Assembly (NCBI GenBank): GCA_903904005.1
Contig: CAIVAR010000049.1
Location: 1-42,461 of the forward strand
Origin: an uncultured Anaeromyxobacter sp.
GTDB lineage: Bacteria > Myxococcota > Myxococcia > Myxococcales > Anaeromyxobacteraceae
Reading direction: 5' to 3'
DNA: 42,461 bases
Part shown: positions 15,764 through 26,120 of the stretch, piece after piece
Layout: the number at the start of each line of letters is the position of its first letter
Position numbering within the stretch: position 1 is the stretch's first letter
Position numbers and translations under genes: made by a program
Notes under the pieces: generated by a model
What the model saw: only the letters and a program-made list of their open reading frames with translations
Databases searched by the model: none
Told to the model about the DNA's origin: nothing

Positions 15764-15873
15764 GGAAGGCTCCGGGGATGGCGACTGCAAGGGTAGATAT
15801 CGTCGCACGGGGGAGGCGCCTCACAAAGCGGGAACCCGGGTGCCATCGGGGTACGGCCCCGGCGACCCGGAGG

Positions 15874-15882
15874 TGGTAGCTT
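15874..15882 (+). promoter_or_regulatory. Extended -10 element before the YaeQ-family gene (leaderless type)
   Basis: TGG-TAGCTT, then 8 bases, then TTG. It supports the TTG start, which in turn gives a protein of the family's usual length. Confidence 0.4.
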
Positions 15883-15890
15883 CCCGGGCC

Positions 15891-16448
15891 TTGGCGCTCC
15901 CCGCGACACTCCACGACTTCCAGATCGAGCTCGCCAACGTCGATACCGGCGTGAACCGGCTCGTCAGCCTGCGAGCGGCGAGACATCCTTCCGAGTCGAT
16001 GGAGCGGCTCTGGCTGCGCGTGCTGGCCCAGTGCTGGCAGTGGCGCGAGGGGATCGAGCAGGGGCCGGGGCTCTCCGATCCCGACGCACCCGACGTGATC
16101 GCCCGCGACCTCACGGGGGAAACCACGCTGTGGGTGCGCGTGGGGCGCCCCGACGCCACGCGGGTGCAGCAGGAGGCCGACCGGAACCGGCGCGCCGACG
16201 TGGCCGTGCTCTTCGACTCGCCCCGCCGGATGGAGGCCTTCGTCGAGGACGCCCGGGCCGCGGGGCTCTCGCGGCTCGGGCGCGTCGCGCTGGCTGCCGT
16301 GGACCCCGCGCTGCTCGCGGCGCTCGCGGGCAGCGAGGAGCGGCGGGCCAAGCTCTCCCTCACGATCGTGGGTGACCACCTGTACGTCGAGCGGGACGGC
16401 CGCTCGGTCGACGGCCCCCTGGTCAGGGCCTACATCCCCGTATCCTGA
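15891..16448 (+). CDS. YaeQ family protein
   Basis: 185 aa from a TTG start, close to the ~181 aa of E. coli YaeQ. Family landmarks are LPATLHDFQIELANVDTGVNR near the N-terminus, LRAARHPSESMERLWLRVLA, GLSDPDAPDVIARDLTGETTLWVRVGRPD, and the VAVLFDSPRR strand. YaeQ has a PD-(D/E)XK nuclease-like fold; its physiological role is not settled. The open frame continues upstream, but those residues (GDGDCKGRYRRTGEAPHKAG) are unlike the family. It stands alone, 121 bases before the suf operon and divergent from the barrel gene. Confidence 0.85.
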   Translation: MALPATLHDFQIELANVDTGVNRLVSLRAARHPSESMERLWLRVLAQCWQWREGIEQGPGLSDPDAPDVIARDLTGETTLWVRVGRPDATRVQQEADRNRRADVAVLFDSPRRMEAFVEDARAAGLSRLGRVALAAVDPALLAALAGSEERRAKLSLTIVGDHLYVERDGRSVDGPLVRAYIPVS

Positions 16449-16484
16449 CCGCAAAGGTTGTCGTGCAAGCGACGGCGCCCTCGT

Positions 16485-16490
16485 TACATT
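16485..16490 (+). promoter_or_regulatory. Candidate -10 element of the suf operon
   Basis: TACATT; no good -35 at 16-18 bases (TTGTCG is 21 bases away), which is common for activated or regulated promoters. The expected start, near 16497, falls inside the adjacent dyad. Confidence 0.4.
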
Positions 16491-16494
16491 TCCG

Positions 16495-16521
16495 CTATCG
16501 GGACCTTTTCGGTCCAGATAG
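16495..16521. promoter_or_regulatory. Dyad-symmetric candidate operator for the Rrf2 regulator of the suf operon
   Basis: Left arm CTATC-g-GGACC, spacer TTTTC, right arm GGTCC-a-GATAG: ten of eleven positions are symmetric. The core has the GAC-N7-GTC geometry of the IscR type 1 consensus. It lies directly downstream of the -10, so a bound regulator would block initiation. As RNA it would form a 5' hairpin of about 11 pairs, an alternative explanation. Confidence 0.6.
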
Positions 16522-16569
16522 GCTCCGACGTCCGGAAGCCTGCTTCCCCCCGAAAGGGTGGTCCGGTCC

Positions 16570-17030
16570 ATGATCCGCATGACCAAGCTCACAGACTACG
16601 GGATCGTCCTCCTCACCCACATGGCGATGGAGGCACCCGGCTCGTTCCACACGGCCCAGGACCTGGCCACCAGGTCGCGAATCCCGGTCCCGACCGCCTC
16701 GAAGCTCCTCAAGGCGCTCGCCCGCGCCGGCCTCGTGATCTCGCACCGCGGCCGGAACGGCGGCTACGGCCTCTCCCGGGACGCCGACGCCATCTCGGTC
16801 GCCGAGATCATCGCCGCCATCGAGGGGCCCATCGGCCTCACCGAATGCGGCACCGGCACGGAGGGGGCCTGCGACATGGAGTCCTTCTGCGCCGCCCGGG
16901 GGCGCTGGGCCCCGATCAACCAGGCCATCGAGCGGGCCCTGCAGGACGTGCCGCTGTCGGCCATGCGGCCGGCGCAGCCGCCGCCGCAGGAGCGGCTGGT
17001 CCGGCTCGAGGCCGCGTCGGGGGTGGCGCC

Positions 17031-17034
<4 letters not shown>
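16570..17034 (+). CDS. Rrf2-family Fe-S-type transcriptional regulator of the suf operon
   Basis: 154 aa. The winged-helix N-terminus [19 protein letters not shown] is characteristic of the SUF-associated Rrf2 regulators. [26 protein letters not shown] is the recognition helix region and [12 protein letters not shown] the wing. Three cysteines, Cys93, Cys101 and Cys107 (spacing C-x7-C-x5-C), match the IscR cluster-binding triad, with one spacing slightly longer than IscR. It should sense Fe-S status and control its own operon through the dyad 50-75 bases upstream. Start choice between this ATG and one three codons later is open. Its stop overlaps the sufB GTG (GTGA). Confidence 0.93.
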
Positions 17035-18469
<1,435 letters not shown>

Positions 18470-18473
<4 letters not shown>

Positions 18474-19240
18474 GCCAGCAGCCGAACGACGGGACGCCGC
18501 TGCTCGAGGTGCGCGCCCTGCAGGCCCGCATCGACGACAAGGCGATCCTGAAGGGCCTCGACCTCACCGTGATGCCGGGCGAGGTGCACGCCATCATGGG
18601 GCCGAACGGCTCCGGGAAGAGCACCTTCGCCGGCGTGCTGGCCGGACGGGATCGGGCCGAGGTCACCGGCGGCAGCGCCACCCTCGACGGGAAGGACCTG
18701 CTCGCCATGGCCCCGGAGGAGCGGGCCGTGGCCGGTCTCTTCCTGGGCTTCCAGTACCCGGTGGAGATCCCCGGCGTGGGGAACATGTACTTCCTGCGCA
18801 CGGCGTTGAACGCCCAGCGCAGGGCCCGCGGCGAGGAAGAGCTCGACGCGGTCGACTTCCTGGGACTCGCGAAGGAGAAGATGAAGCTCGTCGAGATGGA
18901 CCCGGCCTTCATGAACCGGGGGGTCAACGAGGGCTTCTCCGGCGGCGAGAAGAAGCGCAACGAGGTGCTGCAGATGGCGGTGCTCGAGCCTCGCCTCTCC
19001 ATCCTCGACGAGATCGACAGCGGCCTCGACATCGACGCCCTGCGGGTGGTGGCGAGGGGCGTCGAGGCGCTGCGCAGCCCGGACAGGGCCACCCTCCTCG
19101 TCACCCACTACCAGCGGCTCCTCGAGTACATCGTCCCCGACAAGATCCACGTGATGGCCGGCGGCCGGATCGTCCGGACGGGCGGGCGCGAGCTGGCGCT
19201 CGAGCTCGAGAAGAAGGGCTACGCCTGGGTGGAGCCGTGA
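18470..19240 (+). CDS. sufC: Fe-S cluster assembly ATPase SufC
   Basis: 256 aa ABC-type ATPase of the SufBCD complex. Walker [10 protein letters not shown] (44-52), the SufC-specific signature [10 protein letters not shown], Walker [13 protein letters not shown] and H-loop VTHYQR are intact. ATP-driven dimerisation of SufC rearranges the SufB-SufD interface. Start overlaps the sufB stop as ATGA. Confidence 0.98.
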
Positions 19241-20547
19241 ACGAGGCGGCCCGGAGCCTGCTCGCGGGTGCGGAGTCGCTCCCCAGCGCGCCCGAGTTCG
19301 TCGCCTCGGTCCGGCGCGCGGGACGCGAGGCCTTCGAGCGGGAGGGGCTGCCCACCACGCGCCAGGAGGACTGGCGCTTCACCTCGCTCGCCCCGCTCGC
19401 CGCCCACTCCTTCGGGCGCGGCGACCCGGCGGAGCAGGTCACGCCGGCCGAGCTGGAGCGGGTGGCCGGCAAGTCCTTCGGGCCGCGCCTGGTCTTCGTG
19501 AACGGCCGGTTCGACGCCGGGCTCTCCACGGCCCACGGTCTGCCCGCCGGCGTCCACGCGTCGAGCCTGCACCATGCCATCGCCGTGTCGCCCGCGCTCG
19601 TGGAGCGGAGCCTGGCCCGCACCGTCGCGGTCGGCGGCCGCCCGTTCGCGGCACTCAACGGCGCCTTCCTCGGTGACGGGGCCTTCGTCCACGTCGACGC
19701 CGCGGCGCGCGGCGGCCCCGTCGAGCTGGTGTTCGCCACCGTGGCCCGGGATCGACCCGCCGCCTGCCACCCCCGCGTCCTGGTCGTCGCCGACGCCGGC
19801 GGCGAGGCGACGCTCGTGGAGACCTACGTGGCGATCGGCGAGCACCCGGCCCTCACCAACGCCGTCACCGAGGTCTCGCTCGGCGACGGCGCGCGCCTCG
19901 ACCACTACCAGGTGCAGGACCAGCCGGCCTCCGCCTTCCACCACGCCACCCTGGCCGTCCTGCAGGGGAAGGGGACGCGCCTCTCCAGCCACTCGACCGC
20001 GCTCGGGGGCGCCCTCTCGCGCAGCGACGTTCTCGCGCGGCTCGCCGGCGAGGGTGCCGAGACCCACCTGGCCGGTCTCTACATGGCCGACGGCGGGCGG
20101 CTCGTCGACAACCACTCGGTGATCGAACACGCCGGCCCGGGTGGCACGAGCCGCGAGCTCTTCAAGGGCATCCTCGACGGGGAGTCGCGCGGCGTCTTCG
20201 CAGGCCGCATCCGCGTCCTCGAGGGGGCGGTGAAGACCGACGCCCACCAGTCCAACTCCAACCTGCTGCTCTCCCGGGACGCCATCGTCGACTCGATGCC
20301 GCAGCTCGAGATCTACACCGACGAGGTGAAGGCGGGGCATGGCGGCACGGTGGGCGAGCTCGACGCCGACGCGCTCTTCTACCTGCGCTCGCGCGGGATC
20401 CCCGCCGCGGCCGCACGTGGGCTGCTCATCTACGCCTTCGCCCGCGAGATGGTGGACCGGGTGGCCGTGCCGGCGCTGCGCGACCGCCTGGGGCGGCTCG
20501 TGGCGGGCCGCCTGCCCGGCGGCGTGGCCATCCTGGAGGGCGCATGA
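19237..20547 (+). CDS. sufD: Fe-S cluster assembly protein SufD
   Basis: 436 aa. Paralogue of SufB that contributes the partner side of the scaffold. Landmarks: N-terminal GLPTTRQEDWRFTSLAPL, LDHYQVQDQPASAFH, and the core NHSVIEHAGPGGTSRELFKGIL, ILEG-like RVLEGAVKTDAHQSNSNLLLS, then TDEVKAGHGGTVGELDADALFYLRSRGI with the conserved His. GTG start inside the sufC stop (GTGA). Confidence 0.97.
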   Translation: MNEAARSLLAGAESLPSAPEFVASVRRAGREAFEREGLPTTRQEDWRFTSLAPLAAHSFGRGDPAEQVTPAELERVAGKSFGPRLVFVNGRFDAGLSTAHGLPAGVHASSLHHAIAVSPALVERSLARTVAVGGRPFAALNGAFLGDGAFVHVDAAARGGPVELVFATVARDRPAACHPRVLVVADAGGEATLVETYVAIGEHPALTNAVTEVSLGDGARLDHYQVQDQPASAFHHATLAVLQGKGTRLSSHSTALGGALSRSDVLARLAGEGAETHLAGLYMADGGRLVDNHSVIEHAGPGGTSRELFKGILDGESRGVFAGRIRVLEGAVKTDAHQSNSNLLLSRDAIVDSMPQLEIYTDEVKAGHGGTVGELDADALFYLRSRGIPAAAARGLLIYAFAREMVDRVAVPALRDRLGRLVAGRLPGGVAILEGA

Positions 20548-21761
20548 GCTTCGACGTCGAGGCGGTGCGCCGACAGTTCCCGGTGCTCGCCCAGCGGCCG
20601 CACGGCAAGAGGCTCGCCTTCCTGGACAGCGGCGCCACGGCCCAGAAGCCGCAGGTCGTGATCGACGCGGTGACCCGCTTCTACGACCGGGACAATTCCA
20701 ACGTGCACCGCGGGGTCTACGACCTGGCCGAGCGTGCCACCGCGGCGTTCGAGGGGGCCCGCAAGCGGATCGCCCGCTGGATCGGCGCCGATCCCCGCGA
20801 GGTGATCTTCACCCGTGGGACGACCGAGGGCGTGAACCTGGTGGCCCAGTCGTGGGGGCGGGCGAACGTCGGGCCGGGCGACGAGATCCTGCTCACCGGG
20901 ATGGAACACCACTCCAACATCGTGCCCTGGCAGCTGCTCGCCGCCGAGAAGGGGGCGAAGCTCGTGGTGGTCCCGGTCGACGATCAGGGCGCCGTGCATC
21001 TCGCCGACTTCGAGCGGCTCATCGGGCCCCGCACCCGCATCGTCGCCGTGACCCACGTCTCCAACGCGCTCGGGACCGTGAATCCGGTGAAGGAGATCGT
21101 GCGCCTCGCGCACGCCCGCGGCGTGCCGGTCCTCGTCGACGGCGCCCAGGCCGTGCCCCACCTCCGGGTCGACGTCCGCGACCTCGACGCCGACTTCTAC
21201 GTCTTCAGCGGCCACAAGATGTTCGGACCCACCGGGATCGGCGTCCTCTACGGGAAGGCGAAGCTGCTCGAGGCCATGCCCCCCTGGCAGGGCGGCGGGG
21301 ACATGATCCTCTCGGTCTCCTTCTCGGGGACGAAGTTCAACACCATCCCCCACAAGTTCGAGGCCGGCACGCCCGACGCGGCCGGCGCCGTGGGTCTGGG
21401 TGCCGCGGTCGACTGGCTCGAGGGGCTCGACCGGGCCGGGGCCGAGGCCCACGAACGTGACCTGCTCGCCTACGCCACGAACCGGCTCCAGGAGATCCCC
21501 GGGCTCCGCATCATCGGCACCGCTCCGGGCAAGGCCGCGGTGATCTCCTTCGTGATGGAGGGGGTCCACCCGCACGACGTGGGCACCATCCTCGACCACG
21601 AGGGGGTCGCGGTTCGCGCCGGGCACCACTGCGCGCAGCCGCTCATGGAGCGGTTCGGCGTGCCGGCCACGGTGCGCGCCTCGATGGCCCTCTACAACAC
21701 CCGCGAGGACGTGGACCAGCTGGTCCAGGGTCTCCGCCGCGTCCGGGAGATGTTCCCATGA
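20544..21761 (+). CDS. sufS: Cysteine desulfurase SufS
   Basis: 405 aa group II cysteine desulfurase that supplies persulfide sulfur from L-cysteine. The PLP lysine is Lys225 in FSGHKMFGPTGIG, and the catalytic persulfide cysteine is Cys363 in RAGHHCAQPLM. DNSNVHRGVYDLAERAT and RGTTEGVNLVAQSWG are the N-terminal landmarks. Start overlaps sufD as ATGA. Confidence 0.98.
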   Translation: MSFDVEAVRRQFPVLAQRPHGKRLAFLDSGATAQKPQVVIDAVTRFYDRDNSNVHRGVYDLAERATAAFEGARKRIARWIGADPREVIFTRGTTEGVNLVAQSWGRANVGPGDEILLTGMEHHSNIVPWQLLAAEKGAKLVVVPVDDQGAVHLADFERLIGPRTRIVAVTHVSNALGTVNPVKEIVRLAHARGVPVLVDGAQAVPHLRVDVRDLDADFYVFSGHKMFGPTGIGVLYGKAKLLEAMPPWQGGGDMILSVSFSGTKFNTIPHKFEAGTPDAAGAVGLGAAVDWLEGLDRAGAEAHERDLLAYATNRLQEIPGLRIIGTAPGKAAVISFVMEGVHPHDVGTILDHEGVAVRAGHHCAQPLMERFGVPATVRASMALYNTREDVDQLVQGLRRVREMFP

Positions 21762-22204
21762 GCGACCTGTCCGACCTCTACCAGGAGGTCATCCTCGACC
21801 ACGGGCGCAACCCCAGGAACTTCCGTGTCATGGCCGATGCCACGGCCACGGCGGAGGGGCTGAACCCCCTCTGCGGTGATCGGTACGGCGTCTTCCTCCG
21901 GATGGACGGCGATCGGATCGCCGACGTCTCCTTCCAGGGATCGGGATGCGCCATCTCCAAGGCCTCGGCCTCGCTCATGAGCCAGGCGCTGAAGGGCAAG
22001 AGCGCCGCCGAGGCCGAGGATCTCTTCCAGCGCTTCCACAAGATGGTCGTGGAGGGGGACGCGTCGCAGGCCGATGGCCTCGGCAAGCTCGCGGTCCTGA
22101 AGGGCGTGGCCGATTTTCCCACCCGCGTGAAGTGCGCGAGCCTGGCCTGGCACGCGCTGCACGCGGCACTGCGCGGCGAATCCCAGCCGGCGACGACGGA
22201 GTGA
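21758..22204 (+). CDS. sufU: SufU-type sulfur acceptor / scaffold protein
   Basis: 148 aa. IscU-like fold with Cys39-Gly-Asp41 in NPLCGD, Cys64 in GSGCAIS and Cys126 in RVKCASLAWHAL, which are the zinc/persulfide ligands of SufU. The segment between the second and third cysteines is longer than in IscU, as is typical of SufU, which takes persulfide from SufS and replaces SufE. No SufE or SufA gene is present in the operon. Start overlaps sufS (ATGA). Confidence 0.96.
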   Translation: MSDLSDLYQEVILDHGRNPRNFRVMADATATAEGLNPLCGDRYGVFLRMDGDRIADVSFQGSGCAISKASASLMSQALKGKSAAEAEDLFQRFHKMVVEGDASQADGLGKLAVLKGVADFPTRVKCASLAWHALHAALRGESQPATTE

Positions 22205-22208
22205 GACG

Positions 22209-22784
22209 ATGGAGCGCCGCGAACCGGTCTCGCTGAGCCGCGCCGTGGAGGTCACGCTCGTGCCCTCCGGTGAGAAGCACCTCCTGCCCGAGGGCGCGCT
22301 CGTCATGCCCCAGCAGGAGCTGGGCGGCCACTTCACGATCATGCTCGACCGAGGCGGCCTGGCCCGCCTCGCCAACGAGGACGCCGACGCGCTGGGGCCG
22401 GCCTTCGCCGAGCGGGCCCGCAAGGTCGCCGAGGCCGAGAAGGCGCGGCTCGCCGAGGCGAGCGGCCAGCCCTTCGACGAGCAGGAGGTCTGGGAGGCGC
22501 TGAAGAAGGTCTTCGACCCGGAGATCCCGGCGAGCATCGTCGACCTCGGGCTCGTCTACGAGCTCATCCACGCCGAGCGCCCCGAGGGCGGCCGCAAGGT
22601 CACCATCCGGATGACCCTCACCGCGCCCGGCTGCGGCGTCGCGCCGATGATCCTCGACGACGTCCGGGAGCGGGTGGCGAAGGTCCCCGGCGTCGGGGCC
22701 GTCGACGTCGACCTGGTCTTCGATCCGCCCTGGACCCCGGAGAAGATGAGCGACGCCGCGCGGTTGCAGCTCGGCTTCTGGTAG
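22209..22784 (+). CDS. sufT: SufT family Fe-S assembly protein (long form with MIP18/DUF59 domain)
   Basis: 191 aa. The N-terminal ~90 residues (PVSLSRAVEVTLVPSGEKHLLPEG) form the extension of the long SufT proteins. The C-terminal DUF59/MIP18 domain runs from EVWEALKKVFDPEIPASIVDLGLVYEL through TLTAPGCGVAPMI to VDVDLVFDPPWTPEKMSD. The conserved Cys of APGCG is present. SufT proteins help maturation of Fe-S targets. It is the last gene of the operon, 4 bases after sufU, and converges on the histidine kinase gene. Confidence 0.95.
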   Translation: MERREPVSLSRAVEVTLVPSGEKHLLPEGALVMPQQELGGHFTIMLDRGGLARLANEDADALGPAFAERARKVAEAEKARLAEASGQPFDEQEVWEALKKVFDPEIPASIVDLGLVYELIHAERPEGGRKVTIRMTLTAPGCGVAPMILDDVRERVAKVPGVGAVDVDLVFDPPWTPEKMSDAARLQLGFW

Positions 22785-22790
22785 GTCCGT

Positions 22791-24776
22791 CTATCCCGCC
22801 GCCTCGGGCGCGAGGCTGGCCGGCGGAAGGCGCACGCGCACGGTGGTGCCGTGCCCCTCCTCGCTCTGGACGGTGATCTCGCCGCCCAGCCCGGTCACGA
22901 TGCCGTGGCAGACCGAGAGCCCCAGTCCGGTGCCGGCGCCGACCGGGCGGGTCGAGAAGAAGGGCTCGAAGATGCGGGCGCGGGCGGCCTCCGGGATGCC
23001 GCTCCCCGAATCGGCCACCTCGATGGCGGCCCAGCCCGCGGCGTCGGTGCCGGAGGCGACCCGGACCGAGTGGGTCTGGGGCGAACCCTCCGGGGTGGAC
23101 TGGGCCGCGTTCAGGAGGAGGTGGATCATCACCTGGCCGACCTGTCCCTGCCCGGCGAGGACGAGCGGACAGGGATCGAGCAGCAAGAGGAGCCCCGAGC
23201 GCCGGTGGATCTCGGCCTGGGCCAGGGTGACCGCCGAGCGTACCTCCTGGACCGGATCGACCTCGATCCGGCGCCCGTCGGGGGGGCGGGCCACGAAGCG
23301 CAGGTCGCGCACGATGTCGCGAACCTTCCGGGCGCCCAGCGTGGCCTCGGCGACGGCCTCCTCGGCGTCGGCGACGTCGGGGTGCATCCCGCGCACCTTC
23401 TCCAGGGTCTCCTGCACGAAGGCCAGGTTCGAGGTCACGTAGGTGAGGGGGTTGTTGATCTCGTGGGCCACGCCGGAGGCGAGCGTGCCCACCGCGGCGA
23501 GACGCTGGTCCTCCTCGGCGCGCCGTCGATCCGACAGATCGCGCCCGGACCAGGCCAGGAACTCCGAGCCGTCGAAGGCGAGGAACGCCAGGTGGACCTC
23601 GGCGGGAGGGCGGCGCCCGGACGGGTCCTCGAGGACGGTCTCGTAGCGGGAGGTGGCCTGCGTCCGCAGCACCGCCCAGCCCTCGGGCCCCAGCTTGCCG
23701 GAGAGCGACGGGTCGAGCGTGGCGATGTTCCTCCCGACGATGTCGGGAACGGTGCGCCCCAGCAGCCGGCCGGCGGCCTTGCTGGCGAGGACGATGCGTC
23801 CGCTCGCGTCGCAGATCAGGGTCGCCTCCGCCCCCTGGTCGAGCGCATGTCGGGCCAGGTGGAACTTCCGCGCCGCGCGCTCCCGGCCGGCGACCTCGGA
23901 GGCCAGCACCAGGCTCGTGGCGATGGCGACCGCGAGGTAGCCCTGGACCGTGCCCGCGTCGGGCGCGAGCGCCTCCGCCCCTCCGACCCGGGATGCCCAG
24001 ACCGTGGCCCAGGCGGCGGCCCCAGCCAGGATGGCCCCGGTCACGGTCACCCCGCGCGGCCCGAAGCGGAGCGCCGCCCAGACGAAGACCGGGAGCACCA
24101 CGTGCTCCTCGGCGAGCACGCCCACCTGCGCCTGCCGGAAGACCAGCCAGCCCACGGCCAGGGAGGAGAGCCCGAGCGCCGCGAACTCGATCGGCCGCTG
24201 ACGGACCGGGTTCCGGTCGATCGCGTCCGGCTCCCGCCAGGCGAGGACGAGCGGGGTGACGACCAGGATCCCCAGGCCGTCACCGGTCCACCACTCGATC
24301 CACGCGGCGACGAACGGGACCCCGTTCGCGTGGGCCGTGGAGGCTGCCCCGAGGAAGGAGGGCAGTGCCGGGGCCACGACCACCCCGACCGTGATCACCG
24401 CCAGCGTGTCCCGCAGGCGCCACATCCGGGGACGCCCGCGTGCGAGGAGCCGGATCAACTCGGCGGCGACGAGGGCCTCGACCGCGTCCCCGAACATCAG
24501 GGCCGCCGCGATGACTGGCTTGCGCCCCACCTGGACGGAGACGAACAGGTCGGCGAGGGCTGCCGCGGCCACGAACCCGGGCCAGCGCCGGCGCTCCGAG
24601 ACCAGGAGGACGCCGACGTAGAGGCCGGCCGCCGGCCAGAAGGTCGCGAACTGGGTCGCGTCGCTGGAGAGCCAGTCGGAGACCCCGGCGAGCGCGAGGT
24701 AGGCGAGGCCGAAGGCGACCCAGTCCCGCCAAGGTCCGCGGGTCCAGCCCGCGCGCGTGCCTGTCCCCCCGGCCAA
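22791..24776 (-). CDS. MASE1-PAS sensor histidine kinase
   Basis: 661 aa. An N-terminal MASE1-type integral membrane sensor occupies about residues 10-300 (eight or so helices; FATFWPAAGLYVGVLL, PSFLGAASTAHANG). It is followed by a PAS domain (about 315-420; ATLICDASGRIVLASKAAGRLLG), HisKA with phospho-acceptor His438 in GVAHEINNPL, and a HATPase domain with N box LLLNAAQST, DSGSGIP and GTGLGLSVCHGI. MASE1 ligands are unknown. It is an orphan kinase with no response regulator next to it. The TTG start is chosen because it leaves a short cytoplasmic tail before the first helix and lies 6 bases after a TACTCT -10 element; upstream GTG codons in the same frame cannot be excluded. Confidence 0.88.
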   Translation of the reverse strand: MAGGTGTRAGWTRGPWRDWVAFGLAYLALAGVSDWLSSDATQFATFWPAAGLYVGVLLVSERRRWPGFVAAAALADLFVSVQVGRKPVIAAALMFGDAVEALVAAELIRLLARGRPRMWRLRDTLAVITVGVVVAPALPSFLGAASTAHANGVPFVAAWIEWWTGDGLGILVVTPLVLAWREPDAIDRNPVRQRPIEFAALGLSSLAVGWLVFRQAQVGVLAEEHVVLPVFVWAALRFGPRGVTVTGAILAGAAAWATVWASRVGGAEALAPDAGTVQGYLAVAIATSLVLASEVAGRERAARKFHLARHALDQGAEATLICDASGRIVLASKAAGRLLGRTVPDIVGRNIATLDPSLSGKLGPEGWAVLRTQATSRYETVLEDPSGRRPPAEVHLAFLAFDGSEFLAWSGRDLSDRRRAEEDQRLAAVGTLASGVAHEINNPLTYVTSNLAFVQETLEKVRGMHPDVADAEEAVAEATLGARKVRDIVRDLRFVARPPDGRRIEVDPVQEVRSAVTLAQAEIHRRSGLLLLLDPCPLVLAGQGQVGQVMIHLLLNAAQSTPEGSPQTHSVRVASGTDAAGWAAIEVADSGSGIPEAARARIFEPFFSTRPVGAGTGLGLSVCHGIVTGLGGEITVQSEEGHGTTVRVRLPPASLAPEAAG

Positions 24777-24782
24777 GGAGCC

Positions 24783-24811
24783 AGAGTAGACCACCCACAC
24801 CGGGGGCGAAA
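24783..24811 (-). promoter_or_regulatory. Promoter of the histidine kinase gene (leaderless type)
   Basis: Minus strand: TTTCGC, 17 bases, TACTCT, 6 bases, TTG. Gap and spacer match the other candidate leaderless promoters, but the start codon was partly chosen from this pattern. Confidence 0.4.
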
Positions 24812-24853
24812 GTGCCCGACCGAGCGACCCGACGGTCCCCCCGCCGTCGCCGC

Positions 24854-24881
24854 TTGCGCCCCCGCCGGCCTGGACTAGGAT
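24854..24881 (+). promoter_or_regulatory. Promoter of the acyltransferase gene
   Basis: TTGCGC, 16 bases, TAGGAT, then 12 bases to ATG. The predicted leader is only about 5-6 bases and has no Shine-Dalgarno (CCGCCGCCGCG precedes the ATG). Confidence 0.45.
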
Positions 24882-24893
24882 TCCGCCGCCGCG

Positions 24894-26111
24894 ATGGACC
24901 TCCCGACCCCGACCCGAGCGCCGACACCCGGCGCGCACCACCCCGCGCTCGACGGGCTTCGCGGGGTGGCGGTGCTCCTCGTCCTCGCCTTCCACTTCCT
25001 GCACATCGACGGGGAGGGGGGCGCGGTGGAGCGGACCCTCCTGTCGGCTTCCCGGACCGGATGGGCGGGCGTCGACCTGTTCTTCGTCCTCTCCGGTTTC
25101 CTCATCACCGGGATCCTCCTCGACGCGCGGGGAGGGCAGGGGTACTTCCGGGCCTTCTACGCCCGGCGCGTGTTGCGGATCTTCCCGCTCTACTACGCCT
25201 ACCTGGCGGTCCTCTTCCTGGTCGTCCCCCGGTTGCTCCCGTCACTCGACGTGAAGTCCGGGACGCAGGGATGGCTCTGGACCTACCTCGGCAACGTGCT
25301 CTTCGCGCGCGAGGGGGGATTCGAGGCGAGCCCGTACACGGGCCACTTCTGGTCGCTGGCCGTCGAGGAGCAGTTCTACCTGGTCTGGCCGCTCGTGGTC
25401 TGGGTGCTCCCCCGGAGATGGCTCGCGCTCGCTTGCGTGGCGCTCGTCGCGCTCGCCGGTGCGCTCCGGTTCGGCATCCACCGGACGACCTTCAACGCCA
25501 CCGCCGCCTACGTCCTGACCCCGGCCCGCGTGGACGCACTCGCCATGGGGGCGCTCGTCGCCATCGCCGCGCGGGAGCCGGCGTGGTGGCCCCGGCTCCG
25601 CCGGGGCGCGCCCTGGATCCTCGCGGCTTCGGCCGCGGCCGTGGCGGCCGTCTGGGTGGAGCAGGGCGGGATCTTCGGCGGGGACCCGGTGGTGCAGGTC
25701 TGGGCCTTCGGCCCGCTGGCGGCCGGATTCGCGGCGCTGCTCGTGCTCGCCATCGACGCGGCGCCGTCGGCTCCGCTCCACCGGGTGCTGACACGCCCGG
25801 TGCTCGAGGGGGCGGGAAAGTACAGCTACGGGCTCTACGTGCTCCACTACCCGATCTTCCTCGCGCTCGAGGCGGCCGGGTTCACCTCGCTCGCCATGGC
25901 CGCGGCGCTGGGGAACCGGATCGCCGGGATCGTCGCCTTCGCCGGCGTGGCCGGGGCCGCGACGCTCGCCGCGGCGCTCCTCTCCTGGCACCTGATCGAG
26001 AAGCCCTTCCTCGGGCTCAAGCGGTTCGTCCCGTACGGGCGTGCCCCGACCGGCGCCGGCGGTGCGGACGGGCCCGCGGGCACCCTGGCGCCCCGGCCGG
26101 CCGCACGCTAG
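24894..26111 (+). CDS. Acyltransferase 3 (OafA/YrhL-like) membrane O-acyltransferase
   Basis: 405 aa with about ten membrane helices. Family motifs: LDGLRGVAVLLVLAFHF with the R-x10-H type catalytic His, GVDLFFVLSGFLITGILL, ARRVLRIFPLYY, HFWSLAVEEQFYLVWP, and C-terminal YSYGLYVLHYPIF and WHLIEKPFL. These enzymes transfer acyl groups to sugars of surface polysaccharides, or to lipids or peptides; the acceptor is unknown. Divergent from the histidine kinase. The aldo/keto reductase gene starts 9 bases downstream, suggesting co-transcription. Confidence 0.92.
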   Translation: MDLPTPTRAPTPGAHHPALDGLRGVAVLLVLAFHFLHIDGEGGAVERTLLSASRTGWAGVDLFFVLSGFLITGILLDARGGQGYFRAFYARRVLRIFPLYYAYLAVLFLVVPRLLPSLDVKSGTQGWLWTYLGNVLFAREGGFEASPYTGHFWSLAVEEQFYLVWPLVVWVLPRRWLALACVALVALAGALRFGIHRTTFNATAAYVLTPARVDALAMGALVAIAAREPAWWPRLRRGAPWILAASAAAVAAVWVEQGGIFGGDPVVQVWAFGPLAAGFAALLVLAIDAAPSAPLHRVLTRPVLEGAGKYSYGLYVLHYPIFLALEAAGFTSLAMAAALGNRIAGIVAFAGVAGAATLAAALLSWHLIEKPFLGLKRFVPYGRAPTGAGGADGPAGTLAPRPAAR

Positions 26112-26120
26112 GGAGATCGC

